Shown here piece by piece: positions 20,505 through 33,072 of a DNA stretch of 64,000 nt (the first letter of the stretch is position 1; every line of letters begins with the position of its first letter). The notes beneath the pieces are model-generated. The model was given only the letters and a program-made list of their open reading frames with translations, was not told the origin of the DNA and made no database searches. The stretch spans positions 7,571,320 to 7,635,319 of the forward strand of contig JAGTTD010000007.1 of the NCBI GenBank assembly GCA_018398585.1, written 5' to 3'. The stretch is from Simmondsia chinensis. Lineage: Eukaryota; Streptophyta; Magnoliopsida; Caryophyllales; Simmondsiaceae. A program made the translations under genes and the position numbers.

Positions 20505-22450
20505 TTTCGTAGAATAAGCGATTGAAGTGAGCTGTGGCCTTGAAGAAATTCTCTTGAAAGAAAGTCAGAAGGGGAATTATTTTCACCTTTGATAAATTCA
20601 ATTTCAAAATAAAAAAAAGACAAGATTGCTTGCCATATTGTGAAAATTTGTTTTGAGGCTAAATTTTTAACATCCTTTTGTAAAATTTCTTTTGTAGATT
20701 TGGGGTCGACCCTTAAAAGAAAAATTTTGTTATATAAGCCATCTTGAAATTTTGAGACACGTAAAACAATTGATAAAATTTCTTTTTTTTTATGGTTAAA
20801 TAATATTTTTGAGGTCCAAGCCATACTCGTGAATGAAATCTGACTATTTGTTCTTGGTCTGACTCCAAATGTTGTTTGAGTATTCCTCCATAGTCTATGT
20901 CAAAGGCATTGGTTTCTACTATGAGGGATGCACTTGGATTTGGGAGGCCTAAGCATGTAAGACTCTTGACTTTTTGTTTTAGTGTTTGAACTATCTTTGT
21001 ATGATCTTCTGACCAAGGAGGGGGATTCTTTCGTAGCCTTTGGTATAGTAGTTGACGCTTTTGCCTAAGGTTGGGGAAAAAGTCGGAAATAAAATTTAAA
21101 TATCCCAAAAATCTTTTTAATTGAGTTGTATATTTTAATTCATTAGGAAATTTGTCTGCAAACTCAATTGCTCTTGCAATTGTTTTTATCGTTCCTTGAA
21201 ATATGTCATGACCAAGAAATCTAACTTTTGTTTGAAATAGCTTCATTTTTGAAGCTGCTCAAACCAAACCATTTCTTTTGACAGTTTTTCAAAGTATGTT
21301 CAAATGCTTGAAATGTTGATCAATATCTTTTGAGAAAACTAAGATATCATCAATGTAAATTATGATGAAATCTGTGAATTGAGTAAAGATATCATTCATA
21401 ATATTTTAAATTCTGAAGGGGCTTTTTTGGGTCCAAAGGGCATTACATTCCATTCATAATGGCCAAATGGAACTATAAATGTTGTTTTGTATCTATCTTT
21501 TTCATGAATTTAAATTTGCCAAAAGCCACTATCGAATTTTGTGAATACCTTCGCATCATATAGTCTATTTAGTAAATCTCTTTTATTTGGGTTTCGATAT
21601 CTAATCCATTGAAGGACCTTGTTTAAAGGCTTATAGTTGATTACAAGTCTTAGAACTCCTTTTTCTATCTTTGCTTGTTTATTGACATAAAAAGCTCAAC
21701 AACTCCAATGAGATTTTGAGGATCTTATTAATTTTTTCTCCAAAAGTGTTTGAATCTTATTTTTGAAATGTTCTAATAATTCTTTGTTTATTTGGATGGG
21801 TCTTGTCTCTGTAGGAATATTTTTTTCATTGAAATCCTTTTCATAAGGGTGATGTTTTCTTTACCAAAATACATTGGGCAAGTCTGAGCATACTTCATTA
21901 ATTATTTTTTTATGTAACTGACTAATTTTTTTTGAATATTAGGCTGAAGCAGTTGTTTCTCAATTCTTTGAAATTCTAATTCTTTATGAAGGTATTGACC
22001 ATTGTTTTTCTTACTATATATAAGATTGATTTGCTTAAAAATTGCAGTAGAGTGGAGGAGGTTCAAATCTCTTTGTAGAGTTGGTTTGATAAAATGGAAT
22101 GTTATTATGGTATCCATTACCTTTGTATGAGTACCTTCTTTTGTGACTATAAAAAGGGTATATTTGGATTATAAATGGGGTTCCTAATATGATTTATTGT
22201 TGAAGATCTTTGACTAAGATGAATAACATTTTAAAACATATTCCATTACTACATATATATGAGTTTGACAATTTGTATTTTATGTGTATTCTATCTCCAC
22301 CGACTATATGAAGACTTTCCATTTTTTTTCCTTAATATTTTGATGGAATACATTCTTTCTGGAATGCAATTAAGATCTGCTCATGGAATCAAGAAGGGCT
22401 TTAGTCTAAATTCTCCAATCTTTTGAGATATGAAGGGTTATATAGATATA
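20505..22450 (-). pseudogene. Pararetrovirus A ORF1, protease-RT-RNase H part
   Basis: The minus strand shows a retropepsin-like remnant near 22,380-22,400 (LLDS followed, after a frame slip, by ADLNCI), where the D-S/T-G triad is spoiled. RT follows with YIDDI at about 21,345-21,362, and KVRFLGHDI near 21,230. RNase H has ASLIVETNAFDIDYGGI (about 20,900) and a late GENNSPSDFLSREF near 20,560. Order and motifs fit Caulimoviridae polyproteins. Stops and frameshifts are frequent. It is transcribed from the same strand as ORF2, with no gap between them. Confidence 0.85.
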
Positions 22451-24400
22451 CCATCTGTGATTTAAATATTTTCTAATTGAGTTATATTTGGTTCTTCATT
22501 TGAAGAATTTGTTTTTGATTCTAATAATGGCAGTTCCAATTCTAGGTTTTTGTATTGAGTTGTTATTAATTTATTTTGTAATTGTTTAATTTCTCGTTTT
22601 ATTTCATGAATTTCTTTTTGAAGATCTTCAGATGAAATTTGTTTGATTATATTCGGAGTAGGGTATCTTTCAAATATTTGTTCTAAAGAGATCGGTTGTT
22701 TTGGTTTAGATATTATTATTTCTTTTAATTTGAGAAGATATTCTATTTTTAAATCTTGGTCTTGAATTTTTTCTACAATATCAAGAAGAGCTTCTTTGTT
22801 TGCTTTAGTTAATGCATTGATTGTTTTGAATTTACATGGGCATTGAAGTGGAGGATGAGCTTTCATCACCTGTATTTTCTTATACTTCAAATATATAGTC
22901 TTTATTATCTGTGCTTGATTTTGATAATAATAAGTTCATTAAGTTACTTTTTTTAATTCTTCATCCTCAATTTCATTTATTTTCTGTTTTATTTTGCAAT
23001 CTTTTTGATGATGTCCAGGTTTTTTACACTTGTAGCATATAGGATATGGTTTGAGGTTTTCTTTGAATACTTCTTTTTTCCCTTATAATATTGAGGTAGT
23101 GATGGTTGTTTATATTGGATTTTTCCTTGTTTTCTATAATATTTAGAGGTTTGAGGAAAGTATTGTTTTTATGCCTTCTTAAGGGGGCTTTGAAATCATG
23201 AATTTCATATTGGGCACATAAAGATCCTAATTATTTCCTTGCATGAGATTTTATAAGATTATTAACAAGTTTTTGTGCTTTGCATAATAGCAAAGCTTCT
23301 TTTTTAATAAAAGTAAATAATTGGCCATATGTTATATATTGCCATGGAATCATTAGAGCTCCACGGCATTGCTGAATTTTTGATATTACTATATGAGCAA
23401 ATAATTTTAAAAGTCCTGTTACAAATCTTTCTTTCCAAAATATTTGATTTGCATCATCTCTTTTGAGAACGTTAGTTAAGAACATATCTTTATACCATCT
23501 AAAATCTTGTAATAATGGACATCTTAGGTTTGTTAAAAATAATCTTGCTGCTTCTTTATCTTCATCTGGATTATCGACAAAGAATGTTGACAGTGACCCG
23601 ACTAGTGTTTCTACAACATCTTCTACTTCTTTGTCAACATATGGAAAATTGATGTCATCTAGGTCTAATGGTTTTGTTGCATGGTGATTTAATATCTTTG
23701 TCCACCATGACTTGAGTTGTCCAGTAAAGCTAACAATAATTAACCTTGCTGGGGTTTGGTTTGTATTCCTTGAGTTAAAGATTTCATAAGCACTTGTAGC
23801 CATTGTAATTTGATGTAAGGTATTTATTATTTCATATTCGAATTTGTCATCTATGTTCTAGTCATAGATATCTTTTCCGTTGAATGAATTGATTGGAAAT
23901 TTGTTTCATTCTTCATATAGAATATCAAGTGGAGTAGGCCTGGGATAACAAGGTTTTGAAGATTGTTTTTTTTTTTTTTTTTTCAATTTTTAGAATTATT
24001 TCTTTTTATTCTTTCTAGTTTTGGGTTTTCAATTGTATTGAATTTTTCTTCTATTTTTTGAATTTCAAATTCACTTTGAGGAATGGAATAAGTTTCTGCT
24101 TCAGTGATTTGTCAATCAGTTCTTGAAATAGTTTGAATTGTTGGATTGTTTGAAGAGGAGGGTGAGGGTTTATCAGAAATCTGTAGCTTTTTATTTATTT
24201 TTTCTATTATTTCAATATTGGAATTTTCTCTTTTAAGTTTTATTTGTTTTTTATCTTCTCTTGTTAAATTAAAAGATTGGAATGAAGGTTGTTAAAGAAT
24301 GGGCTTATTTGATTTTGGTCTTGTCTTGGAGTTGAGTAATTATGTTGACCGGCATAGATTGTATTACGTTGGCTTATCTTTGTTATTTAATATATGATTA
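22451..24400 (-). pseudogene. Pararetrovirus A ORF1, coat-protein part with zinc knuckle
   Basis: Main frame 23,803-23,231 (FLTNLRCPLLQDFRWYKDMF), then a basic region and a CYKCKKPGHHQKDC zinc knuckle near 23,020-23,060 (CX2CX4HX4C). An acidic and coiled-coil region follows (22,890-22,462, with LEQIFERYPTPN). This layout matches caulimovirid capsid proteins, which package the genome through the zinc knuckle. 23,801 upstream to about 24,400 is the linker to the movement domain. Frames are broken at several points. Confidence 0.8.
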
Positions 24401-25075
24401 TGGATTGTATTTAATTGTTTTGAGATTTAGTGCTTGAAAATTATTTTGTTTATAAATTTTATTTATAACTTTTATTGTAGGTGTGGATTCTCCTTCCTCT
24501 TTGTCTCTACCCCTACAGAAAGGAGTAGCTCCAATATCTTGGTTTTGAAAGTTGATTATTAGATTTTTGGTTGGGGGATGAACAAATTGAATAACCTGGC
24601 TATCAGTTGTGAGCCATTTAGTTGTTGGATTTGTATTGACGTTTATTTTATTTTGAATAAAAGGGTTTGGTATCTGTCTTGAGGTGTATGATTCAAACCA
24701 TTTGAAAAAGGGGATGTCACATTTTATTTGATTTAGTTCTTTGTAATAAATTTCCCTTATTTCTATTGTTTTTTCTTTGGTAAAAGTTTGGAAAAACCAT
24801 TGGCGTTTAGCTCTGTTTAGTTCAAATTTGAATTCATTATTTAAATATTCTTTATTTATTTTAAATTCTTTTGTTAAAAATTTATTGAGGGAGTTCTTAT
24901 TTGAGAGGCTGTTGGAGAGTCTGGGTTTGAAAATGGTTCATTTTGGAAAATTGGCTCGGATAGAGGAAAATTAAAATGGACTCCTCTAAACCTTGTTGTG
25001 GTTGCGTTAGTTTGATAATCTTCGTCTCTTTGTGTTGGTACGGATGACGTTGAATGTCTCCATCTTCTTGCATCA
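24401..25075 (-). pseudogene. Pararetrovirus A ORF1, movement-protein C-terminal part
   Basis: Minus-strand coding with PNPFIQNKINVN, VIQFVHPPTKNLIIN and TPTIKVINKIYKQNNFQ parallels 45,956-46,222 and 60,890-61,075. It corresponds to the C-terminal half of a 30K-type movement domain at the front of the polyprotein. The N-terminal half and leader are missing beyond about 25,075, where unrelated sequence begins. Confidence 0.7.
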
Positions 25076-28008
25076 ATTTAAAACAGGCGCATGTTGATGC
25101 AGGTCCAATTGCGCCTTAATTATTCACTTGCACTATGTCACTCGACCCCATGCTACAATAACCACGATTTCTTTAAAACGGGGCTAGGTGGACACCACTG
25201 CTTGTGATTGGGCTTCAACACCTTGAGTGCTCTCGCTCTGTGAAAGCTGTACCTCGCTTGCTTGGTGTGTTCATAATACGATCCTCAAGTCTCATGATGG
25301 TAATAAACCTTCCTTGGTGCGCATTGTTGGACCTCGACCCCATAACATTTTCCATGGAGTGTCCTACTCATGTGGAGAATATATGCCGCACTTTGTGCAT
25401 GCCATAAGGCTAGCCTCCATTGCTGGGTTGGATGCTCTTAAGTACCTATAAACCATTGTTGTTACCAGACATTCAAGGGTGGTGGAGAGCTTGACACACT
25501 TGCTCCCCCCATATATGCTAAATGGGCATCCATTGCCTTGCAAGGAGAAAACATGTACCCCTATCTCTGCAATCGCACTACCCTTTTCTAGCATTCAGAA
25601 GATCCAATTCCCAAACCGACTTCATCTGCCTTCATCTTATTCCTTAAGGGAGCTTTCAATTGTTGGATTCGACACCAAACTTATTGAAGTCATATATTAT
25701 TGTAACCTAGGATCTGTCCTGCAATGCGGTGCTCATGCAACACGATGCTTCTCCTGTTCACAAGCGTTGACTAGTGCACGGTACATAAAACTGTGAGTTT
25801 GGCCACTCTCCAAGTGGCATTGTCCTTAATCAACACAAGTGTATGCTTGATATTCTTGATGAATTCAATGTTTTTGGCATTTGGCCCTTGCCAAAACCAG
25901 TGGAATAGCATCATCAATTTTCCAAGAAAGTGTGGTGATCCCTTACAAATTTGGCTTAAAACCTAGACTTATTGGTCGCCTTCTCAAAATTTGACCATCA
26001 CATGCCTTAATTTTCGCTACGTTGTTCACATTTTTAGTTAGTTCATGCATGATTTTTGACACTATCACTTAGAAGTTGTCATGCATGTTCCTTGATACCT
26101 AAATTCATTGCCAAGTCAAGAGATTTTTCTTCGTTGTGTGATTTGTCCCTTTGTGCTTATTCGAGCATATTTTGTTGGATGCCTTGTTCCTTGTCTACCA
26201 TTGGTTGTCTCATTAGATTTTAGCGGAGAAGAAACACAGAGGGGAGAGGTGAGGAGGGATTGGTTTTGAGGGATGGCTTGGGAGAGACTTTGAAGGACAG
26301 AAGAAGCAAAATTCCAGAATTCGAATTTTTTTAGGAAACTATTTTCCATTTTTTCGTTACATTTTTGTATCAATTTATAATGATGACTACTTATGTACTA
26401 GAAAATATTTCTCACTAGTAAAAGGAAATTGACTTTAGTTAATCATAGGTTAGGTCTAGTCTATATCAAATTTAGAATAATAGCGTTAAAATATTTGGCT
26501 AGAATAAAACTCAAATTTAACTAATTTGGTATGGAGTAGATCACATTCGATGTAATTCTCAATGCAGTATTTAAACCTTTACAGATCTTTAGTTCAGCCC
26601 GATTCAATTTAATCTGTTCCAAATTTGGACCAATAAGATTGTAAATTAGAACAAATTCTAATATAACAAAATATACAGGGAATAATAGAGTTAAGGAGTG
26701 AAACACAAAAAATTGAAGGTTGAGAACTTGGAGTTTGCATTCAACCCCATTCTCACACCTAATTGGTCAATAAAATTTCAACCAATAAATTTTTCTTAAT
26801 CCAATCAATCAAATCAAAAAAGGGCTAATTATGTCAATTAACTATTTTTGATATTCAGGATGATACTTGTTTTTAGGGGTTTATTAACATTTGATTTGTT
26901 AATACCCAACTAGATCAACTCAAGACCGAGTCTTTTGTACATGGCATTCATTTCATGACATAACCTGTAAAATTCATCTATCTAATCTCAAATTTCCCAA
27001 AAACAAAAAGCCTATGCAAAGCTGCAAGCCATCGCAAGTTGACTCATAATTTATCTCCAAAGACTTAGCTTATTTCTTGCTCAAGCAGAGTCAGATGGGG
27101 TCACTTAACTTAATGAGACAAACCTGAACTTGGTTAAGTTTAAGCTAAACAACCAGCAAGTTTAAACAAGTCAACCTTAAGTAGCGATGTGTGTGAGCCA
27201 AGTCAGGCCTGAGCTAATTGTAGTCAAGGCTTGGCTTGCTTGTATTAGCTTGACCTATTTGCATTTAGCTCAACTCGGGCTTGCTTGGGTTGATTGGGCT
27301 CATTTGGAATCATTTAAGCTCAAACTAAGTTTGATCGAGCATTTAAGATAATAAATAGTATTGAGATTGACTGATTTGAACTTGGGAGCCAACAAGCCAC
27401 GAAGAACCACTAGGCTCGGACTTGACTCGGTAAGCTAGAAGGGCTAGATTGCCTCAACTTGAACACAAAAGGAGCCAAGCCTTTTAAGCTTTATGACTCA
27501 AAAGCCGACTTAGCTCATTTATGGCCCTATCCTCAAAAGCCTAAACATGCCTAAGCATGCACAAGTGGAGCTAAAATGTGCAAAGATCAAGCTTAAATGA
27601 GTTTAAACAAGCCAAAACTGATACCAAATGAGCCTAATTAGTGAAATTGCTCATAGCTCACCTAATTTGAGTTGAGCCAAAATGACTTGGAGTTCAAGGT
27701 CTATTGACTCGGTGAGCTTCAAACCACACAAAATGTTACACCCTAGTTTGGTGTATCTATAGAAGTGGCAAGTTGCTCTAGCAACCATCCCCAGTACCCT
27801 AACAATTCTTTCACAATTAAAGGTTAAAGTTCACAAAACCTTCAGCAACTTCAACATATTACCTAAACAATATGAAAATCACAGGCATATGCTCCCTACA
27901 TCACATGTATCCCACAATAGGACTACACCAGAATTACTTCTATGGCATGCGCATTGGATAAACACCGGAAAAACTAAAATTTGAACTAAGCTAAGAGCAA
28001 CCTTTTTC
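25076..28008. other. Unassigned sequence, with a GAGCC-type repeat at 27,181-27,740
   Basis: No gene is supported. 25,076-26,100 has repeat-like text without motifs, with overlapping frames on both strands near 25,200-25,800. 26,116-26,373 on minus contains a CT-rich leader-like stretch. 27,181-27,740 is dense in AAGCC/GGCTT and GAGCC words and resembles 15,640-15,905, so it is probably the same dispersed repeat in a longer copy. Confidence 0.4.
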
Positions 28009-29341
28009 TCAGTCGCGGTCCCCGTCTTCTATCTCTTCATCCTCGGGAATTCCACGAAGATACAAGACATTGTTGCACCTCCAACCGTAACAAATTTAGA
28101 TATGCAACCGCAAGGAATGATGGTATTGATTTCAATAAAATTATGAGCAGAAGGAATATTGCAAAAAACGATGACTGGATTGAACTCAAATTCTAGCTAG
28201 TTCGCCTCCACAAAGTCAAATTAGATCACCACCAAAAATGGTGCCAAATTTTCCATCAAGCAAAATCTGATGATGACGGAAGACATCGGCCACATTGTTG
28301 ATCCATTTGACATCAGAATGCCATTTGGTTAATTGAACTAATCAATTGGTTCGAGCAATTGAATTTGCTTATTTTTTTGGTAATAGGACCTCATTTGATA
28401 AGTTAACAAGTAACATTGATGAATCATGCATCTAGAAGTACGATGTTTTTAATGCCCCCATCCCTTTTTTCTATTTGGAATATTAAAAGATTTGGCACTT
28501 TTAAGTTGGTTCTCTTAGGAATATTGATAGTGGGCTTTATATTTTCCGTTTTCTGAAGGTTTATGAAATTTACTGCTCTTTAACCAGTTTCTCATTTCCC
28601 AAGTACTATGTAGCATGGTTGCACGAAACAGCAGCAGGAACGGTAGCAGGGAATAAGCAATTATGTAGTAACTAATGTTCAAAACACAGGGATATTAATA
28701 TAACATTTAACTTATATAGATATTACTGAAAATTTTTTAATTAACGCATTGAAGCACAATTTAAAAACAAAGATAACTCTAAGCATTAACTAGGAAAAAT
28801 TGAGTTTGACACTTTTATGGTCCAAGAAAATTGAATCCAACATATAAGTCCCTTTCTTTAAGGATATAATTCACCAACAAGTCAGACCTTGTGGATAAGG
28901 TTGAAAAGATGAATTAATCAACAAGAGGTATTCTTTTTTTATCCAAATAGTTGAATCACGTTCCTCTTAAGTTTGATATACATTACAAGTATGTCATACA
29001 AGCACAGATATAACTTTGAAATGTGGAATCACATTTCTAAGCATGGCGTGTTAGTCTTTCAAGAGTTTCTTGCTGCTATGCTAAATAGAACACCAATTGG
29101 CTTGGAAAGAAAATATGATACCAAGGACCTCTACCATACATTAACTACTACTATATCAGCATTGGTATACTATATATGAATCACAGAGCCAGCTGAATCT
29201 ACTGAGAAATTTCAGATACATTTCAAAGCCATAGAGTCATGATCAAGAGCACGAGTATAGCAGAGTAGTTATTACCTGATGAAAATCTCTCCCAGATTTC
29301 CTGTTAAATTGGCCTTCAATGTAGTCTTCAGTATTTGTATG
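28009..29341 (-). pseudogene. SmF: Spliceosomal SmF gene fragment, last two exons
   Basis: Minus strand. Exon 29,341-29,276 reads NTEDYIEGQF, then after one extra base TGNLGEIFI, and ends ATCAG before GTAAT. Exon 28,078-28,009, after an AG, reads CNNVLYLRGIPEDEEIED and stops at TGA. Joined, the split codon gives the R of the conserved IRCNNVLY signature of Sm protein F, a ring subunit of U1, U2, U4 and U5 snRNPs. Exon lengths (66 with the inserted base, and 70) fit a real intron-containing copy, not a processed one. The Sm1 exon(s) with the start codon are not found upstream, where repeats begin at 29,362. The 1-bp insertion and missing 5' exons indicate a broken copy. Confidence 0.8.
28079..29275 (-). 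other. Intron of the SmF fragment
   Basis: 1.2 kb between GT (29,275) and AG (28,079). AT-rich; a 68-codon plus-strand frame at 28,973-29,179 has no recognisable product. Confidence 0.6.
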
Positions 29342-29361
29342 CTGTACATCAAGGTGTATAA

Positions 29362-30210
29362 GGTCATGTTTGGAGTAGGAATTGGAGCTTGGAATCGGGG
29401 TTAAGATTGGAATTGGAGCCAAGAATCCAATTCTATTGTTTTATTCACCGGTTGGAATTGGATTTTAACTGAAAATTAAGGAATTACAATCCCATACTAA
29501 CTCCATTGAGTTGAAATCCAAAATTATCCCACTTGATTTACCCAGAACCAAGATGACTCAAAATCGAAAAACTTAGTCACAACCTAAAATTTGACCCAAA
29601 TCTTGAAATCACCCAACCTGAATGAACTTGAAATGATCGGAATCAACTATCAAAGTTTAAAGTGAGCCAACTCGATTGACCTAAAACTTGAGTTGACTCG
29701 ATTCTAAAAAATGAAAATACTCGACTTGAATGTGATATAAACAAGCGGAGTCAAAGCGGAAATGACCTAACCAAATTGACCCAAAACTTAATGTGACCTA
29801 AACTCAAAATGACCCGACCAATCTTAAACTCAGCCTAAGATAACTCGAAATTTGACATGAAACGACTGGTTCATCCCAAAATGATCCAATGTGATACTTG
29901 ACCTGATTTGACTTGAAACTCGAATAACTCAGGCTCAAAGTGAATCGCTCCACCATAATAAATCTAACGGAACATGTACTGCCCAGACTAAAATCCGGTT
30001 GTAGTTGATTTAAAACTTGAAATCCTCCAACTCGATTGACCAAAAACTCATGATGACTTGAATAATTATGGAATTGTAATTCCAACCTCCAATTCCTTTA
30101 ATGAATCAAACAATAGAATTTTAGTTCCATCACAATTGTAATTCCACTAGAATTGGAATTGAAACTACAATTCCGCATGCCAATTCCAGTTCTATGTATC
30201 CAATAGGGCC
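29362..30210. mobile_element. Non-autonomous repeat with imperfect terminal inverted repeats
   Basis: Left end GGTCATGTTTGGA and complemented right end GGCCCTATTGGA are similar. Both subtermini contain GGAATTGGA-type words, and the interior is a string of short ACTCGA/GACCCAAA-like repeats with no coding. An 849 bp MITE-like element is the simplest reading. No clear target duplication is visible. It starts 20 bp from the SmF exon and may have helped remove the 5' part of that gene. A related end lies at 13,060-13,205. Confidence 0.5.
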
Positions 30211-30985
30211 TAAATGTTTTGTGAACTAGGAATATCAAAATTCAAATTGCGAACAAGATGCGATACATGAATCTCCAGAGGATGTAATACATTAGATTTG
30301 AATAAAGCATATGAGTAGCTAACACAAAGTTGAAGTTCTGGTGTGAAATGTGTAATGTTGGTGCACATTCTATGATAATGTTGAATGCTCACAAGAGGAG
30401 AAAGAAACACATGGCTAAACTTTTGAAACTCATCGAAGATCATGAGACAAACCTGATGTTAGCCTCGACCGATAAGGTGCATTGAGTGGTAAATGAGGCT
30501 AACCTAGTGGCTAAATAAACGAAGGAGGTGATCGAGGAGAAAACGGTCGTAAAGAAAAAAGAAATTGGGGGTGGGGGGGTGGGGGTGAGGAAACGGCCGT
30601 AGTACTACTACAGAGATTTGAACTTCTACAAGCTTCTATGAGCAGAGCACATTTGAAACTTCGAACTTGAGAGATTTAGAGCAAATAATTGTAAGTAAGT
30701 CGAGAAGAGAGAGTTGGAGAGATTGTTTTATGATGAAATGAGAAAATGAGGTTAGTATTTATAAGGGAAAAAAAATTGAATTTTTCAATGAAAAATGTCC
30801 ACGTTGAGGGGCAGAAGCCCCTCAACGGGCCCGGGCCCAGCCCAGACAGGGTGGGCTGGGTTAGGTTTTAGGCCGATCTGGCACATTGGCCACCTTTATC
30901 TACCAATTTTCATATGTAGTTGTTTAGAATTGATTCCAACTTACTTGTTTATGGCCTATTTTCAGGAAGTCAGATCAGCCGATTT
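30211..30985. other. Unassigned sequence with a promoter-like TATA and a GC hairpin
   Basis: On minus, TTATAAATAC near 30,757-30,766 is followed by CT-rich leader-like sequence. 30,568-30,590 is G-rich (GGGGGTGGGGGGGTGGGGG). The hairpin at 30,802-30,827 is followed by GGGCCCGGGCCC. The GGCCCGGGCC words are common near the ends of plant hAT elements, but no hAT coding is visible. Confidence 0.4.
30802..30827. other. Perfect 11-bp-stem hairpin
   Basis: CGTTGAGGGGC, loop AGAA, GCCCCTCAACG. The stem is perfect and GC-rich. Not followed by a T-run on either strand, so terminator-like function is not implied. Confidence 0.8.
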
Positions 30986-30989
30986 CATG

Positions 30990-32750
30990 GCCTCTTCATA
31001 GGTTTTGGGATCTTCTTCTAACATATAGACGCTTAGATTCCTTCACTTATCAATCTTCTGTTAGGAAAGTAGTAATAAAATTAGGTCTGAAGCTAGTTTC
31101 TTTTCTAGCTCTTTTACTTCTTCTTAATTTAAGAGCGTCTATAGTATTAATGCAAGTGTGATCATTGTTAACAACGCTTCTGTGAGAAGGCAAATTAATA
31201 GGTTGTGCATCATTAGGCTTCACATGAAATATATGTTTAAAGAATTCAACATCTCTAGATTCAACAATGCCTACTACCACATGCATATGAATTATTAGAT
31301 CCATTGATTAGAAAATGACAAGTAGCATTATAATAAGCATATCCGATAAATTTGAGTCAACAGTCTTGTATCCTATTTTGTTTCATTTGAAATCAGATAT
31401 TTCAACCTTCGCCAGACACCTCCACACTTTCAAGCTTTTGAAGTTAGGATTGTGACCTTTCCATAGTTTGTAAGGGATCTTATCCAATTTTTTATGATGA
31501 ACTTTGTTTAGTACATAATGTCAAGATAATATCACCTTCCCCCACATGTTATCAGATAGTCTAAAACTAATAAGCATAGCATTCATCATTTTTTTTAAGG
31601 TTTTATTCTTTCTTTCAGCAACACCATTAGATTGTGGATAGTAAGAAGGGGTTTGTTCATGTATTATCCCATTTTCCTGGCAGAATCTTTCTAGTGAAAT
31701 TGGGTCACATTCACCACCTAAGCCTCTTAATTTTTCTTCTTAGTTGATTTTCAACTTCAGATTTGTATCTTAAAAATATTTTTTTTGCTTCATCTTTAGT
31801 GCTTGGGAGATTATTATCTTTTTCCACCTTTGCTCATTTGTCTTTTAAAATTTCCTAGGTCACTATGCAGTGACTAAAGAAGTTCATATTGTCTCTCAAT
31901 TGATTTAAAGGTTTTTTTTTTTTGGGCATGTTTAGCCTCTATGCATACTTCGTATTTAGTAAAGTTGGTATTACTAAAACTAGGATTCATATTCATTTTC
32001 TTGAGCCGTTTAATGGACTCTACAATTATGTGTCCTAAGCGAGCATGACATAGATCAAGAGACTCAACAAGGTAAGAAGAAGAGGTACTAGCATTATCAC
32101 TTATATAAATAACACCAAGAACAAATAGTCCCCGTTATTAAAACCCTTGCTCACAAATTCCTCATTCCTATTTAGGACAAGTCTGTTAGAGTAAACGGCT
32201 AGTTTTAAGCCAACTTTAATTAAAAGACTACCAGATATCAAATTCCTACGCATTTTAGGCATATATAGAACACTTGTCAAAGTATGAAATTTTCTGTAAG
32301 TAAGTTTTAAGGACATCTTATCTTTTCTGAGGTTAAGTGCTATAGCAGAATTGCCCATGTATGCTACCTTTCCATCGGTCACTTTCTAGCATTCTTGGAA
32401 CATGCTTCGATTTGTGCAGATGTGCTTGGTAGCTTTGAAACTATCCATTCTGACATGTTGTTGGCCAGGTTCACCTCTAGAATAACAACAATGATGTTCT
32501 CTGTCTCTAAAAGATGGGCTTTGTTCTTGGAATCTTTAGGCTGGTTCTTATTGTTTTTGCAGTCTTTTAAACGTTTTCCTCAATGGTAGCACTGTCCTTG
32601 GAATTTTTCTTTGACAAAATTTTCTTCTTACATAGGTTTTTCATTTTTGTCTTTAGGTATTTTTTTTGGCATAAAGTACGTAATTGATGTTGATTTGCTC
32701 TAGTTAGAATAGCATTTTTTATGACCACATCTTATAATTTTTCCATCATT
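30990..32750 (-). pseudogene. Ty1/copia gag-protease-integrase remnant
   Basis: Minus strand, in order: a gag zinc-knuckle remnant (QCYHCGK near 32,590), the protease-to-integrase region with VTDGKVAYMGNSA and MPKMRRNLIS (32,382-32,240), then integrase remnants to SRDVEFF and LRRSKRARKE (31,304-31,050). The protease site is destroyed. No RT or LTR is recognised. It is a heavily decayed internal fragment. Confidence 0.75.
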
Positions 32751-32789
32751 CAAATCCGTTTTCGGTCATCAAATTAAGCAATCACGTGA

Positions 32790-32970
32790 ATATGCTTAAA
32801 ATTAGAACAAGAAAAACCACAAAACATGCAACTGAGAGTTACAAACCTCAAATCGGAGGAGAAGCAGAGTAGGAAACGGCGGTAATGTGAGAATAAAGGA
32901 GTGTGGATGGGGTTATTTATAGGCGGCGGGGTGGGGTTTAAAACTAGGGTTTTGGTGCGGCGCAAAAGAT
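32790..32970 (-). promoter_or_regulatory. Promoter and 5' leader-like segment, host-type
   Basis: Minus strand: AAAACCCTAG (telo-box-like, near 32,945), then CCTATAAATAACCCC about 35 bp on, then a CT-rich leader and a possible GAG/GTTTGT splice donor near 32,850. Plant housekeeping genes often have this arrangement. Which gene it belonged to is unknown; the SmF fragment lies on the same strand 3.4 kb downstream, with Copia and MITE-like insertions between, but no joining exon is visible. Confidence 0.4.
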
Positions 32971-33072
32971 CTAGAAAATTCTGTAGATCTAACGGATTGA
33001 TTTCCCCTTTTTTGCTTTCCTAATTCCAGAATATGTAAAAAGATTTTTGTTACTAACGTTATAAAATTCTGT

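Noticed and set aside
25200..25800. Protein gene suggested by overlapping frames on both strands
   Set aside because: Frames on both strands are of similar length, contain no known motif, and look like chance openings in GC-richer repeat sequence.
30567..30590. Functional G-quadruplex regulator
   Set aside because: The G-runs could fold, but nothing nearby is expressed or conserved; kept only as a note.
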